Source: Isoptericola croceus
GTDB lineage: Bacteria > Actinomycetota > Actinomycetes > Actinomycetales > Cellulomonadaceae
Length of the DNA: 64,000 nucleotides
Assembly (NCBI RefSeq): GCF_029382255.1
Contig: NZ_JARLLG010000001.1
Span: forward strand, 62,001-126,000
Reading direction: 5' to 3'
In this document: positions 11,026 to 19,956 of the stretch, in pieces
Numbering within the stretch: position 1 is the stretch's first letter
How the letters are laid out: every line of letters starts with the position of its first letter
Position numbers and translations under genes: made by a program
The notes under the pieces: generated by a model
What the model saw: only the letters and a program-made list of their open reading frames with translations
What the model was told of the DNA's origin: nothing
Databases searched by the model: none

Positions 11026-11390
11026 CAGCGCACCGCGTCCGTCCCGGGACCGGCCGAGCGGCCGGAGCCGCCGGCGGTCTCTGTGTCGCTGCCGGTGATC
11101 GCCCGGGCCAACCCCTGCGCCGTCACCGACTCCGCCGCCTCGAACGTCGCCGCTGCCTGGGCCATCCGGCCCGCGAGCGACTCCAGGGTCGCGACGAGCG
11201 TGCGGTGCGTGGGCGTCCACGTGTTGAACAGGGTGGTGATCGCGTCCGCCAGCACCGGGTCGCCCGCGGCGCTCGTGGCGGAGCGGGCGCCGACGTGCTC
11301 CGCGGTCGCGCCACCGAGCAGGCTCGTGGTGTCACGCAGCCGGGCGGCCAGCGCGGCGAGCTCGGAGGGGTCGAGGTCGAGTCGGGGCAT
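11025..11390 (-). CDS. small helical WXG100-like protein
   Basis: This 121-residue protein is almost entirely helical (LDPSELAALAARLRDTTSLL ... FNTWTPTHRTLVATLESLAG). It has no signal peptide. The size and the central Trp region resemble WXG100/ESX proteins, though the exact W-x-G is absent, so the label is tentative. It is the first gene of a three-gene coupled cassette. The ATG at 11390 was preferred because the in-frame ATG at 11453 adds a non-helical leader. No clear ribosome site precedes 11390, and leaderless translation is possible. Confidence 0.6.
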   Translation of the reverse strand: MPRLDLDPSELAALAARLRDTTSLLGGATAEHVGARSATSAAGDPVLADAITTLFNTWTPTHRTLVATLESLAGRMAQAAATFEAAESVTAQGLARAITGSDTETAGGSGRSAGPGTDAVR

Positions 11391-11474
11391 GTCGACGGAC
11401 GCTAGTGGCACGTCCGCCCCGACCGCCGTGGCTGTCCACAGACCTGTGGACAACCCGACGGTGCCGGGCGCCGG

Positions 11475-12218
11475 TCAGTCCCACCAGAGGCGGTACCAGT
11501 GCCCGGTGTCCGTACCGGCCCCTGTGCGGGGGTGGTCCTGCAGCCCCCACCCCCACCAGGGAGTGACCTCGTGCGGAGGGACGGCGGCGTCGTCCACGCC
11601 GAGCCCGGCGACGAACCGGTAGAGCTCGTCGCACTGGCACCCGGGGCAATGGTGCTCACCCACCGCGAACTCGTGGTCGCAACGCACCAGCACACCCTCG
11701 ACGGTCACGCGCTCGTCGCACCGGCCGGGCCCCACCACGTAGCCGTGCGCCCGCAACCTGTCCGGGTGCGCGACGACGGCGCGCAGCACAGCGCCGATGC
11801 TCGGCCCGTCGTTCTGCCGCTCCGTGGCGAGGTAGTCGGCCGGCAGGCGTTCCAGCAGGTCAGCAGCCACGCCGGCGTCCAGGTCGACGAACCGGTAGAA
11901 CGACGACGCGCCCAGCGCGTCGGGCAGCAGCACCGGCTCGAGGACCTGGTCGAGGTCGGCGCGGAGCATCCAGCCGTGCCGGTCGTCGCACCAGAAGTGC
12001 GTGGTGGACTCCGACCCGGCCACCTGCTCCTCGAGCCGCCAGGCCGTGGTCAGGTCGACGAGCTCGGGCGACGTGAACCGTCGGCGCGGCAGGGAAGGCC
12101 GGCCGGGCGCGGCCGACGACGGGTCGTCGGGCACCGGGTCCGGGGGCAGGCCGGGGGTAGCAGCGGGTGCGGGCACGGGGTCCTCCACGGGGTCTGATGA
12201 GTGTCGGGCGACCGCCAC
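11475..12218 (-). CDS. hypothetical protein with a C-terminal Cys/His cluster
   Basis: About 247 residues if the GTG at 12218 is used; GTG 12188 and ATG 12326 are in-frame alternatives. After a Pro/Asp-rich leader there is a folded domain (from FTSPELVDLTTAWRLEEQ). A cluster of metal-ligand candidates follows (CDHEFAVGEHHCPGCQCDEL), which could bind zinc. The tail is Trp-rich (WWGWGLQDHP ... WYRLWWD). I do not recognise the family. It runs in the same direction as the ESX-like cassette, 84 bases upstream of it, so co-transcription is possible. Confidence 0.55.
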   Translation of the reverse strand: MAVARHSSDPVEDPVPAPAATPGLPPDPVPDDPSSAAPGRPSLPRRRFTSPELVDLTTAWRLEEQVAGSESTTHFWCDDRHGWMLRADLDQVLEPVLLPDALGASSFYRFVDLDAGVAADLLERLPADYLATERQNDGPSIGAVLRAVVAHPDRLRAHGYVVGPGRCDERVTVEGVLVRCDHEFAVGEHHCPGCQCDELYRFVAGLGVDDAAVPPHEVTPWWGWGLQDHPRTGAGTDTGHWYRLWWD

Positions 12219-12356
12219 CCTGCCGCCGTCGGGCCCTCCGCCGTCGTGCGGGCACCCGAGCCTGTGGAAACCTAGGGACGGTGGTCGCCCGTGCCGCGTT
12301 GCGCCACGGGAGAACGACCGTGACAACGAGCCCAGGAAGGCGCATCCTCAACTCTG

Positions 12357-12845
12357 ATGAGCGACACCACCATGCGGCCCGAGCCGCGTACCTACCCGCA
12401 GACCCCGACCGCCGAGCCGGTCAGCGACGAGCTCCTGGTGGTCCACCTCAAGCGCGACGGAAACGTCCGGCCCGAGTACTTCCGGCCGCCGGAGCTGGTG
12501 GGTCACGAGGTCGGTGACGGTGTGCTGGCCGTGACCCTCGCCGCGGACGGCGACACCCCGCAGCGCACCCGCCACTTCCCCCTCGCGGAGATCGCCGAGT
12601 ACGTCCTCGAGGCGCCCAGCGCCGCCTACGAGGCGGCGTTCGACGCCTGGACGCAGTCGAAGTTCGGCGTCGACGCCGAGACCTACCGCTCCATGCGGGA
12701 CACCTCCAAGGGCGTGACCATGGCGGAGAACATGCGGCGTCAGATCGCCGAAGGGCTCGGGGTCGACCCCGACTCGGTGCACTTCGGCGGCTCCTTCACC
12801 ATCGACGACGACGAGGACTGGGAAGGCTCGCCCGACGACGAGTGA
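12357..12845 (+). CDS. conserved acidic hypothetical protein
   Basis: The protein has 162 residues. It is soluble, with a very acidic C-terminus (FTIDDDEDWEGSPDDE) and a central alpha/beta part (LLVVHLKRDGNVRPEYF). No known motif was found. It is divergent from the previous gene across a 138-base gap that should hold both promoters. An AGGAAGG box lies 15-20 bases before the ATG, which is rather far, so the internal Met6 (12372) is an alternative start. Confidence 0.6.
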   Translation: MSDTTMRPEPRTYPQTPTAEPVSDELLVVHLKRDGNVRPEYFRPPELVGHEVGDGVLAVTLAADGDTPQRTRHFPLAEIAEYVLEAPSAAYEAAFDAWTQSKFGVDAETYRSMRDTSKGVTMAENMRRQIAEGLGVDPDSVHFGGSFTIDDDEDWEGSPDDE

Positions 12846-12848
12846 GCG

Positions 12849-13760
12849 ATGAGTTCTCGCCGGCCCGCGCGTCTACCTGCCATGGCTACCGAGACCCGCA
12901 CCCTGGACGTGCCTGGTTCCGTCCTCACCTACGACGTCCACGCCCCCGCGACCGACGGAGGGCTCCCGCCCCTGTTCGTGCTCGGCAACCCGATGGAGGC
13001 GGCCGGCTTCGCCCAGCTCGTCGGTGAGATCGGCGACCGGACCGTCCTCACCTACGACCCCCGCGGCACGGCCCGGTCCACCCTGGACCCGGACGGTGGT
13101 GTGCGCGTCGAGGACCACGCGGCCGACCTGCACGCCGTCGCGCAGGCCGCCGCCGTCGGGCCGGTCGACGTCTTCGGTTCCTCCGGAGGTGGCGTGACCG
13201 GGCTCGCCTGGGCGGCCGCGCACCCCGAGGACGTACGGTGCCTCGTGTCCCACGAACCGCCGTTGACGGCGCTGCTGCAGGACCGTGACGTCCTCGTGCG
13301 GGCGCAGGCCGACATCGTCGCGACGTACGAGGAGTCGGGGTTCGGGCCCGCGATGGCGAAGTTCATCCGGCTGGTCTTCACCACAGAGCCGCTCACCGAG
13401 GCCTACCTCGACCAGCCCGCCCCGGACCCGGCGCAGTTCGGGATGCCCACCGAGGACGACGGGCGACGTGACGACCTCCTGCTCGGCAGGTCGCTGAGCA
13501 CGATGCCGCGGTGGGAGCCCCCGCTGGACGACGTCCGCGCCCTGCTCCGCGACGGTGACCTGCGGGTGCTGCCCGCCATCGGCGCTGCGTCCCCGCCCGG
13601 GGCGCTCGCCTCCCGCGGGGCCGCCGCGCTCGCCCAGGAGCTCGGGACACGTCCGGTGGTGTTCCCCGGCGACCACGGCGGCTTCGCGAAGAACGAGTGG
13701 TCGCCGGACAACGATCCGCCGGCCTTCTGGGCGCGGCTGCGCGAGGTGCTGGCCTGCTGA
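12849..13760 (+). CDS. alpha/beta hydrolase
   Basis: 303 residues from ATG 12849; the internal ATG at 12882 (METs: MATETRTLDV) gives a more typical N-terminus and is equally plausible. The nucleophile elbow is GSSGGG within DVFGSSGGGVTGLAWAAAHPE, the oxyanion region is FVLGNPM, and the catalytic His is probably that of FPGDHGGF near the C-terminus. This layout matches the alpha/beta hydrolase fold; the substrate is not evident. The stop is 20 bases from the convergent gadB stop, with a GCGCCGGCGC palindrome between. Confidence 0.78.
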   Translation: MSSRRPARLPAMATETRTLDVPGSVLTYDVHAPATDGGLPPLFVLGNPMEAAGFAQLVGEIGDRTVLTYDPRGTARSTLDPDGGVRVEDHAADLHAVAQAAAVGPVDVFGSSGGGVTGLAWAAAHPEDVRCLVSHEPPLTALLQDRDVLVRAQADIVATYEESGFGPAMAKFIRLVFTTEPLTEAYLDQPAPDPAQFGMPTEDDGRRDDLLLGRSLSTMPRWEPPLDDVRALLRDGDLRVLPAIGAASPPGALASRGAAALAQELGTRPVVFPGDHGGFAKNEWSPDNDPPAFWARLREVLAC

Positions 13761-13780
13761 GCTGCGCCGGCGCGACGACC

Positions 13781-15157
13781 TCAGATGTGGGCGAAGCGCC
13801 CGGACGGCGCCCGGTGCGGTGGGTCGGAGCGGAGACGGTCGAGCGCGGCGCCGATGTCCTTGACCAGCGACTCGGCGAGGTCCGCGGTGAACGCCTCGCG
13901 GACGACGATGCGCAGCACCGAGACGTCCTCGGCGTCGGCGGGCATCGTGTAGGCCGGCACCTGCCACCCGAAACGACGGAGCTCGTCGGAGATGTGGAAG
14001 ACGGTGAACGGAGAGCTGTCCGGGTCCCGTAGCCGGAACGCGACGACGGGGATCGCCGAGCCGTCGGCCACCACCTCGAACACGTCCATCGCGGCCAGCT
14101 GGCCAGCTACCTGGGTGGCGGTCTCGCGGAGCTGCTCCATGACCTTCGTGTAGCCGTCCCGCCCGAGCCGGACGAAGTTGTAGTACTGCGCGATCACCTG
14201 GTTCCCGGGCCGCGAGAAGTTGAGCGTGAAGGTCGGCATGTCGCCGCCGAGGTAGTTGACGTGGAAGACGAGGTCCTCGGGCAGCTCGTCGGCCCCTCGC
14301 CACACCACGAACCCCACCCCGGGGTACGTGAGGCCGTACTTGTGCCCGGAGACGTTGATCGACTTCACCTGGGGGAGGCGGAAGTCCCACTCGAGGTCGG
14401 GGTGGATGAACGGTGCGACGAAGCCACCGCTCGCCGCGTCGACGTGGAGCGGGATGTCCGTGCCTTGCTCGGCGTTGTAGGCGACCACGCGGTCGTGGAT
14501 CTCCTTGATCGGCTCGAACTCGCCCGTGTACGTGGTCCCGAGGATCGGGACCACGCCGATGGTGTTCTCGTCGAGGCGTGCCACGACGTCCTCCGGATCC
14601 ACCACGAACCGGTCCTCGGTCACCGGGACGTACCGCGGCTCCACGTCCCAGTAGCGGCAGAACTTCTCCCACACCACCTGCACGTTCGACCCCAGCACCA
14701 GGTTCGGCCGGGTGGCGTCGAGACCGGCATCGGTGCGCCGGAGCCGCCACCGCCACTTCATGGCGAGCCCGCCCAGCATCACCGCTTCGCTCGAACCGAT
14801 CGTGGACGCCCCCACGGCACCACTTCCGGCGGGGGCGTGAAAGAGATCGGCCACGATGTTCACGCACCGGCGCTCGATCTCCGCCGTCTGCGGATACTCG
14901 TCCTTGTCGATCATGTTCTTGTCGAACGACTCGGTCATCAACCGGTCGGCCTCGGGCTCCATCCAGGTGGTCACGAACGTCGCCATGTTGAGCCGCGAGT
15001 TGCCGTCGAGCATCAGCTCGTCGTGGATGAAGCGGTAGGCGGCCTCGGGCGTCGCCGACTCGTCCGGCAGGCGGTTCTTCGGGACCTGACGCCGACTGAA
15101 CCGTCCCGCGTACGCGGGGTCGGCGTACGACACCGACGGATCGTGAGGGTGGATCAT
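13781..15157 (-). CDS. gadB: glutamate decarboxylase
   Basis: This 458-residue PLP enzyme of the group II decarboxylase family converts glutamate to GABA and CO2 while consuming a proton. The PLP lysine is Lys273 in SINVSGHKYGLTYPG. LHVDAASGGFVAPF supplies the cofactor-binding Asp, and SSEAVMLGG is also characteristic. The length fits GadA/GadB (about 466). The ATG at 15157 has GGAG 8-11 bases upstream. No glutamate/GABA antiporter (gadC) or regulator lies nearby, so whether it serves acid resistance or GABA metabolism cannot be read from context. Confidence 0.93.
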   Translation of the reverse strand: MIHPHDPSVSYADPAYAGRFSRRQVPKNRLPDESATPEAAYRFIHDELMLDGNSRLNMATFVTTWMEPEADRLMTESFDKNMIDKDEYPQTAEIERRCVNIVADLFHAPAGSGAVGASTIGSSEAVMLGGLAMKWRWRLRRTDAGLDATRPNLVLGSNVQVVWEKFCRYWDVEPRYVPVTEDRFVVDPEDVVARLDENTIGVVPILGTTYTGEFEPIKEIHDRVVAYNAEQGTDIPLHVDAASGGFVAPFIHPDLEWDFRLPQVKSINVSGHKYGLTYPGVGFVVWRGADELPEDLVFHVNYLGGDMPTFTLNFSRPGNQVIAQYYNFVRLGRDGYTKVMEQLRETATQVAGQLAAMDVFEVVADGSAIPVVAFRLRDPDSSPFTVFHISDELRRFGWQVPAYTMPADAEDVSVLRIVVREAFTADLAESLVKDIGAALDRLRSDPPHRAPSGRFAHI

Positions 15158-15319
15158 CTCGGACTCCGATCGGGTCGAGGGGCCCGTCCCACACTGCACC
15201 CGTGCCCGACGGCGTGCAACCGATCGGGGCGCCGGGCCGGCAGGGCGACCTCGTCGTCGTGCCGGATACGGGATCATGGGAGCCCAGACGTCGAATCCCT
15301 CAGGAGGTGGCCCGACGCA

Positions 15320-16237
15320 ATGACCGCGATCGTGGTCGTCGGCTCCGTCAACGCCGACCTCGTCACCCGCGTCCCCGCGCACCCGGCTCCGGGGGAGACC
15401 GTGCTCGCCGACGGGATGACCGTGCTGCCCGGCGGCAAGGGAGCGAACCAGGCGGTGGTCGCCGCGCGCCTCGGCGGTGACGTGGCGCTGGTCGGCGCCG
15501 TCGGCACCGACGCCTTCGCGGCGGCCGCCGTCCCCGGCCTGCGCCGCGCCGGGGTCGACCTCACCGCGCTCGCCACGGTGCCCGGCCCCACGGGCGTCGC
15601 CCTGGTCACGGTGGACGACGAGGGCGAGAACGCCATCGTCGTCGTCCCGGGGGCGAACGGCTCGGTCGACGCGACCGCCGTCGGGCGGCACGTCGGTCTC
15701 GTGGCGAGCGCCGACGTCGTCGTCGTCCAGGGCGAGATCCCGACCGCGGGGAGCGAGGCCGCCGTCCGCGCCACGACCGGCCGGGTGCTGCTCAACCTCG
15801 CCCCGGTCGTGCCGGTGCTGCGTGAGGTGCTGGCCCTCGCCGACCCGCTCGTCGTCAACGCCGGCGAGGCGTGGCGGCTGCTCTCGGACGCCGGGCGACC
15901 GGTCCCCGAGGGCGAACCGTTCGCCGTCGTCGACGAGCTGCGCGACCTCGGGCCACGTTCCGTGGTCCTCACTCTCGGCGGGGCGGGGGCGGTGGTGCTG
16001 GACGGGGCCTCCGACGCCGGCCCGGTCGTCGTGCCGGCGCCCGTGGTGAAGGTCGTGGACACCACGGGCGCCGGAGACGCGTTCGTCGGAGCGCTGGCCT
16101 GGCGGCTCGCCCAGGGGGACGGACTGGTGGACGCGGTGCGCACGGCGGTGCGGGTCGGCGCGTACTCCGTGACGACCGCGGGGGCGCAGCCGTCGTTCCC
16201 GACGGCGGACGACGAGCTGCCGTCGTTGTCTCGCTGA
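15320..16237 (+). CDS. rbsK: ribokinase (PfkB family)
   Basis: This 305-residue sugar kinase has the first PfkB signature around LPGGKGANQAVVAARLGGDV (near residue 40) and the second, DTTGAGDAFVGAL, holding the catalytic Asp and anion hole (near residue 250). VVVGSVNADLV at the N-terminus is typical of ribokinases. The enzyme phosphorylates D-ribose to ribose 5-phosphate. A strong AGGAGGTGG ribosome site lies at 15302-15310. The rbs transporter genes are not in the window, so specificity for ribose rather than another pentose is by family resemblance. Confidence 0.88.
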   Translation: MTAIVVVGSVNADLVTRVPAHPAPGETVLADGMTVLPGGKGANQAVVAARLGGDVALVGAVGTDAFAAAAVPGLRRAGVDLTALATVPGPTGVALVTVDDEGENAIVVVPGANGSVDATAVGRHVGLVASADVVVVQGEIPTAGSEAAVRATTGRVLLNLAPVVPVLREVLALADPLVVNAGEAWRLLSDAGRPVPEGEPFAVVDELRDLGPRSVVLTLGGAGAVVLDGASDAGPVVVPAPVVKVVDTTGAGDAFVGALAWRLAQGDGLVDAVRTAVRVGAYSVTTAGAQPSFPTADDELPSLSR

Positions 16238-16254
16238 GACCGGGGCGCCGGCGC

Positions 16255-17367
16255 TCAGCGGCGTGCGACGTAGTAGGCATTGATGAAGTCGCCGGGTACC
16301 GACTCGATCCGTACGTCGGAGAATCCGGCGTCGGTGAGCATCCGCTGCGCGGTCTGCCGACCCCACACCGTGCCCAGGCCGTCGCCGCCCTCGGCCAGCG
16401 AGACCGTCATGCAGTGCATGGTCGAGACCGTGTACAAGAAGGCCGCCCACGGGATGTCGAGGTTGTCGTCCAGCGAGCTGGAGGCGTCGATGTCGACCAT
16501 GAGGAACACCCCCTCGGGATCGAGGTGCTCGGCGACCTCGCCGAGCACACGGTCCGGGTGCGCCTGGTCGTGGACGGCGTCGAACGCGGTGATCGCCTCG
16601 AACGTGCCGGTGCCGGCCAGGTCGGCCACGTCGCGCACCTCGAAGTGCAGGTTCCCCAGCCCGTGGGCGTCGGCCTCCTCGCGAGCGACGGCGATCGTCT
16701 CCGGCAAGAAGTCGTAGCCGTGGAAGTCGCTGTCGGGGTACGCGCTCGCCAGCAGGTTCAGGGCGTGGCCCTGACCGCAACCGATGTCGGCGACGCGGAT
16801 CCCGGACCGCAGGCGCTCGTCGAGCCCGCCGACCATCGGGACGACATGGTCCAACAGGGCGGCGTCGTTGCTCTGCGCGCTCTGCTCGGCCATGAGTTCG
16901 TGGAACCGTTCGAACGACCCGTACTCCACGCCGCCGCCGTCGGCGAAGCAGCGCACGATCGGGTCCTCGACCCGGGCCAGCATGGGGATGAACTGCATCT
17001 GGGAGGCGAGGTTGTCTGCCCCGGCGCCCCGGGTGAGCACGGCTGCGTGGTCCGGCGGGAGCCGATAGGTGTCGGTGTCGCGGTCGTGGGACACGACGCG
17101 AGAGACCGTCATCGCGCCGAGCCACTCACGCACGTACCGCTCGTGCAACCTCGCCGCGGCCGCGATCTCGCCGCTGGTCGACGGCGGCAGCCCGGCCAAG
17201 GCGTCGAAGAGACCGGTGCGGTGCCCGATGCTGACCATGAGTGCGGTCGATCCCTGGCTCAGCGTCGCGAAGAGCTCGGCGGCGAAGGCCTCGACGCCGG
17301 CCGGGTCGGGCTGCTCGGTCCCGGTGTCGGGCGCAGTCTGTGCGGCCGTGCTCTCGGTGGTGGTCAT
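16255..17367 (-). CDS. class I SAM-dependent methyltransferase with N-terminal winged helix
   Basis: The protein has 370 residues. An N-terminal winged-helix-like domain (around residues 40-100, VSIGHRTGLFDALAGLPPS ... LHERYVREWLG) precedes a Rossmann methyltransferase domain with SAM motif VADIGCGQGHALNLLA (about residue 190), acidic loop YDFLPE and post-motif region TAFDAVHDQAHP. This arrangement is seen in the actinobacterial Rv2258c-like group, whose substrates are not established. It lies 98 bases downstream of a co-oriented LuxR-TPR gene, which may control it. Confidence 0.82.
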   Translation of the reverse strand: MTTTESTAAQTAPDTGTEQPDPAGVEAFAAELFATLSQGSTALMVSIGHRTGLFDALAGLPPSTSGEIAAAARLHERYVREWLGAMTVSRVVSHDRDTDTYRLPPDHAAVLTRGAGADNLASQMQFIPMLARVEDPIVRCFADGGGVEYGSFERFHELMAEQSAQSNDAALLDHVVPMVGGLDERLRSGIRVADIGCGQGHALNLLASAYPDSDFHGYDFLPETIAVAREEADAHGLGNLHFEVRDVADLAGTGTFEAITAFDAVHDQAHPDRVLGEVAEHLDPEGVFLMVDIDASSSLDDNLDIPWAAFLYTVSTMHCMTVSLAEGGDGLGTVWGRQTAQRMLTDAGFSDVRIESVPGDFINAYYVARR

Positions 17368-17464
17368 GATGCCGCCCTCCTCGTCGTGTGCTCACGACGC
17401 TAGGGACGGCGGTCACGACGGCGCATCGGCAGAATCATGCAGATCTGCGGCGATCTGCAGGACG

Positions 17465-19153
17465 TCAGAGCAGGCCGTGGTCACGGGCCTGTGCCACGGC
17501 CGCCGTCCGCGAGGCGACGCCGAGCTTGAGATAGGCATTGGCGAGGTGGCGGGCTACCGTGCGCTCACTGATGTGCAGGCGTGCGCCGATCTCCCGGTTG
17601 GTACCACCCTCGGACATCACGGCGAGCACCTCCACCTCGCGCGGTGAGAGCCCGGCGGGTGAACGGTGCCGCCGCCGCTGCGCCAGGAGCTGGCGAAGCT
17701 CGCGCTCCGCACCGAGCGCGGCAAACGTGGCGGCCGCCAGGTCGCGCTCCTCGCGCGCGGTGTCGGCGTCGCCCAGGGCCTCCGACGAGCGGGCGATCTC
17801 CACCCTGGTACGTGCCACCTCCCGTGGGGCGTCGATCCGTTGCCACCGGTCCCGCGCCTCGCGCAGCATCGGCAGAGCGGCCGTGTGCTGACCCTGGGCG
17901 GCCTGGGTCGAACCCCGCCACCGGCTGGCCTCGGCCTGCCAGCCCGGGCTGTCATGGCGGTCTGCGATGTCGGTCAGCTCGTCGACCAGGACGTCGAGCC
18001 GACCGAGGTCGTCCTGGGAGAGCGCCACCTCGATGCGAGCGGCCAGCAGCGGGGCGCGGCCCAGTGGGGCCGGGCAGGCCGCCAGCGCGGCCTCGAGCAT
18101 GGATGCGGCGTTGACCGGGTGCCCTCGTGCGAGGTGGAGCAGTGCCAGTCCGGGCAGGGGGTCGCGGCCAAGGACTCGGGCGGCCCGGTACGCCTCGTCC
18201 GCGGCGGCGAGCTCGCCGCGGAGCCGGTGCAGCTCCCCACGCTGGTAGTGCGCCTCGCCTGCCGCGACGGCGTCGAGGTCGGCCAGGTCTGCCGCCGCCT
18301 GCTCCGCCTCACGCAGGGCGCGGGTCCACTGTCCGTGGACCTGCAGCAGCTGGACGCGGTGGACACGGCAGATGCCGGTGAAGAGCGTCGCCGGGGTGAA
18401 GTCCCGGCACCAGGCCTCGGTGAGGTCCGTCCAGTGCTGCGCCCTCGGCAGGTCGCCGAGCTCATGGCACAGCTGCATCATCTGGCAGTACAGGTTGCCT
18501 GCCCACGGTGGCGCCGTCCGGCCTCCGAGCACAGGGATCATGGCCTCATCGAGAAGCTGCACTCCTCGGCGGACCTCCCCACGCCGGATCGCCAGGCTCC
18601 CGGCCAGGAAGAGTCCGTGGGACTGGAGTGTGGGTTCCTGGAAGCGATCGCCGAGCTCGAGGACGCGCCCGATCAGGTCGTCGGCACGTGTTGTGTCGCC
18701 GGCGTCCAGCGCGCCGTACGCGTCGACCGTGAGCAGGAAGCCGTGCTCGACGGCATCCGGTGTCTGGGCGAGCAGCCGTCGGGCACGGGCGAACCAACCT
18801 GAGCCGGCGGCGCCGTGGCCCCGTGCCGCCTCGGAGTACCCCACCTCGAGGGCAGCCAAGGCCGCGCCTGGCGTGTCACCGGTGCTGATCCGACGCCGGC
18901 AGACCTCCTCGCTGGTGGTGGCGTACTCGTCGATGCTGCCGAGCCACCAGTAGGCATCGGCGAGGGAAGCGAGATCATCGACGTCGAGCGTGAAGACGGC
19001 GTCGACCGTCGCCGGTGCGGGACCTGACGCGCCCGCGGCAACATCCGCAGCCGCCCGCCGTGCGCCGGTCAGGAAGAGGTCCCGGGCCGTGGCCCAGTCG
19101 TGGTCGCGGACGGCGCGGCGGGCTGCAGGCAGGTCGTCGAGGTCCGGTGCCAT
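17465..19153 (-). CDS. LuxR-family regulator with TPR-like repeats
   Basis: This 562-residue protein begins with about 480 residues of tandem helical repeats of TPR/MalT type (repeated A-x-x-A-x-x-L patterns, for example AHYQRGELHRLRGELAAADEAYRAA). A C-terminal LuxR helix-turn-helix follows (LSPREVEVLAVMSEGGTNREIGARLHISERTVARH). No ATPase domain is present, so this is not a full LAL regulator. The ATG at 19153 is preceded by AGGGGTGAC. Its likely target is the co-oriented methyltransferase downstream. Confidence 0.85.
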   Translation of the reverse strand: MAPDLDDLPAARRAVRDHDWATARDLFLTGARRAAADVAAGASGPAPATVDAVFTLDVDDLASLADAYWWLGSIDEYATTSEEVCRRRISTGDTPGAALAALEVGYSEAARGHGAAGSGWFARARRLLAQTPDAVEHGFLLTVDAYGALDAGDTTRADDLIGRVLELGDRFQEPTLQSHGLFLAGSLAIRRGEVRRGVQLLDEAMIPVLGGRTAPPWAGNLYCQMMQLCHELGDLPRAQHWTDLTEAWCRDFTPATLFTGICRVHRVQLLQVHGQWTRALREAEQAAADLADLDAVAAGEAHYQRGELHRLRGELAAADEAYRAARVLGRDPLPGLALLHLARGHPVNAASMLEAALAACPAPLGRAPLLAARIEVALSQDDLGRLDVLVDELTDIADRHDSPGWQAEASRWRGSTQAAQGQHTAALPMLREARDRWQRIDAPREVARTRVEIARSSEALGDADTAREERDLAAATFAALGAERELRQLLAQRRRHRSPAGLSPREVEVLAVMSEGGTNREIGARLHISERTVARHLANAYLKLGVASRTAAVAQARDHGLL

Positions 19154-19248
19154 GCATGTCACCCCTGGTTTCGATGGTGCCACGGGACCGCGGCGCACGG
19201 CTGGCCAGCTCCTTCGACCACCCCGTGCGCCACGCCGCCGGTCGTGGG

Positions 19249-19893
19249 TCAGTCGTCCCGCGTGACGCTGCCGTCGCCGAGGTCGACCCGGTACTCCTCC
19301 TGGCCACCGGTGGCCGGCAGGATGGAGACCTTCCAGCGGGCGGCGTCGTCGCCGGTCTCCAGGTCGGCCTCCTGCAGGGTGCCGCCCGACTCGCCCACGA
19401 CCCGCTGCACGGCCTCGGCCAGGCCGACGACGGCGCTGTCGAGGGCCTCCCGGTCCGCAGGATCCAGCCCGTCGGGCGTCGTGGCGAGGACCTTCGTACC
19501 GGTGCCGTCCACCGTGACCTCGATCGTCCCGTCGTCGGCCGCGACGTCGACCTCCCAGGAGGTGGCGTCGTCGTGGATCGCGTAGGCGGCGCCGCCGGCC
19601 TCCGACTCCGCGGCCGCGATGGCCGCGAGCGCCGTGGTGGTGCGGTCGCCGAGCACGTCCGACCCGCCGTCGTCGGCCTCGGTGTCGTCCGGGCCCTGTC
19701 CCTCGTCCCCGGCAGCGCCGTCGGGGGTCTCGGCGGAGGCCTCGTCGGTCGCCCTGGTGGTGGCTGTGCTCGTGTCTGTCGGGGCGTCGTCGGAGGTGTC
19801 GCCCGCGCAGGCGGCGAGGACGAGTCCGAGCGACAGGGAGAGGGCGGCGAGCCCGGCAGGGCGGGCGCTGTGGTGGGGCGTCATGGGGTACAT
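19249..19893 (-). CDS. PepSY-like lipoprotein
   Basis: The 214-residue protein has a leader ending in the lipobox LAAC and a long low-complexity Asp/Thr/Glu linker. It then has two PepSY-like halves: one around TTALAAIAAAESEAGGAAYAI with the strand SWEVDVAADDGTIEVTVDGT, the other around WKVSILPATGGQEEYRVDLGDGS. PepSY domains are small secreted modules often linked to protease inhibition or signalling. Two in-frame ATGs (19893 and 19884) are possible starts and neither has a clear ribosome site. It is divergent from the next gene with only 63 bases between the starts. Confidence 0.75.
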   Translation of the reverse strand: MYPMTPHHSARPAGLAALSLSLGLVLAACAGDTSDDAPTDTSTATTRATDEASAETPDGAAGDEGQGPDDTEADDGGSDVLGDRTTTALAAIAAAESEAGGAAYAIHDDATSWEVDVAADDGTIEVTVDGTGTKVLATTPDGLDPADREALDSAVVGLAEAVQRVVGESGGTLQEADLETGDDAARWKVSILPATGGQEEYRVDLGDGSVTRDD

Positions 19894-19956
19894 CGTGGCG
19901 GTCCGGCGAGGCCCGTGCACGGAGGTTCGGTGCGATGCGTCGGGGATACTGGCCGT

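Noticed and set aside
13781-16237. Acid-resistance island around gadB
   Set aside because: No gadC antiporter, glutaminase or acid regulator is adjacent; neighbours are a hydrolase and ribokinase.
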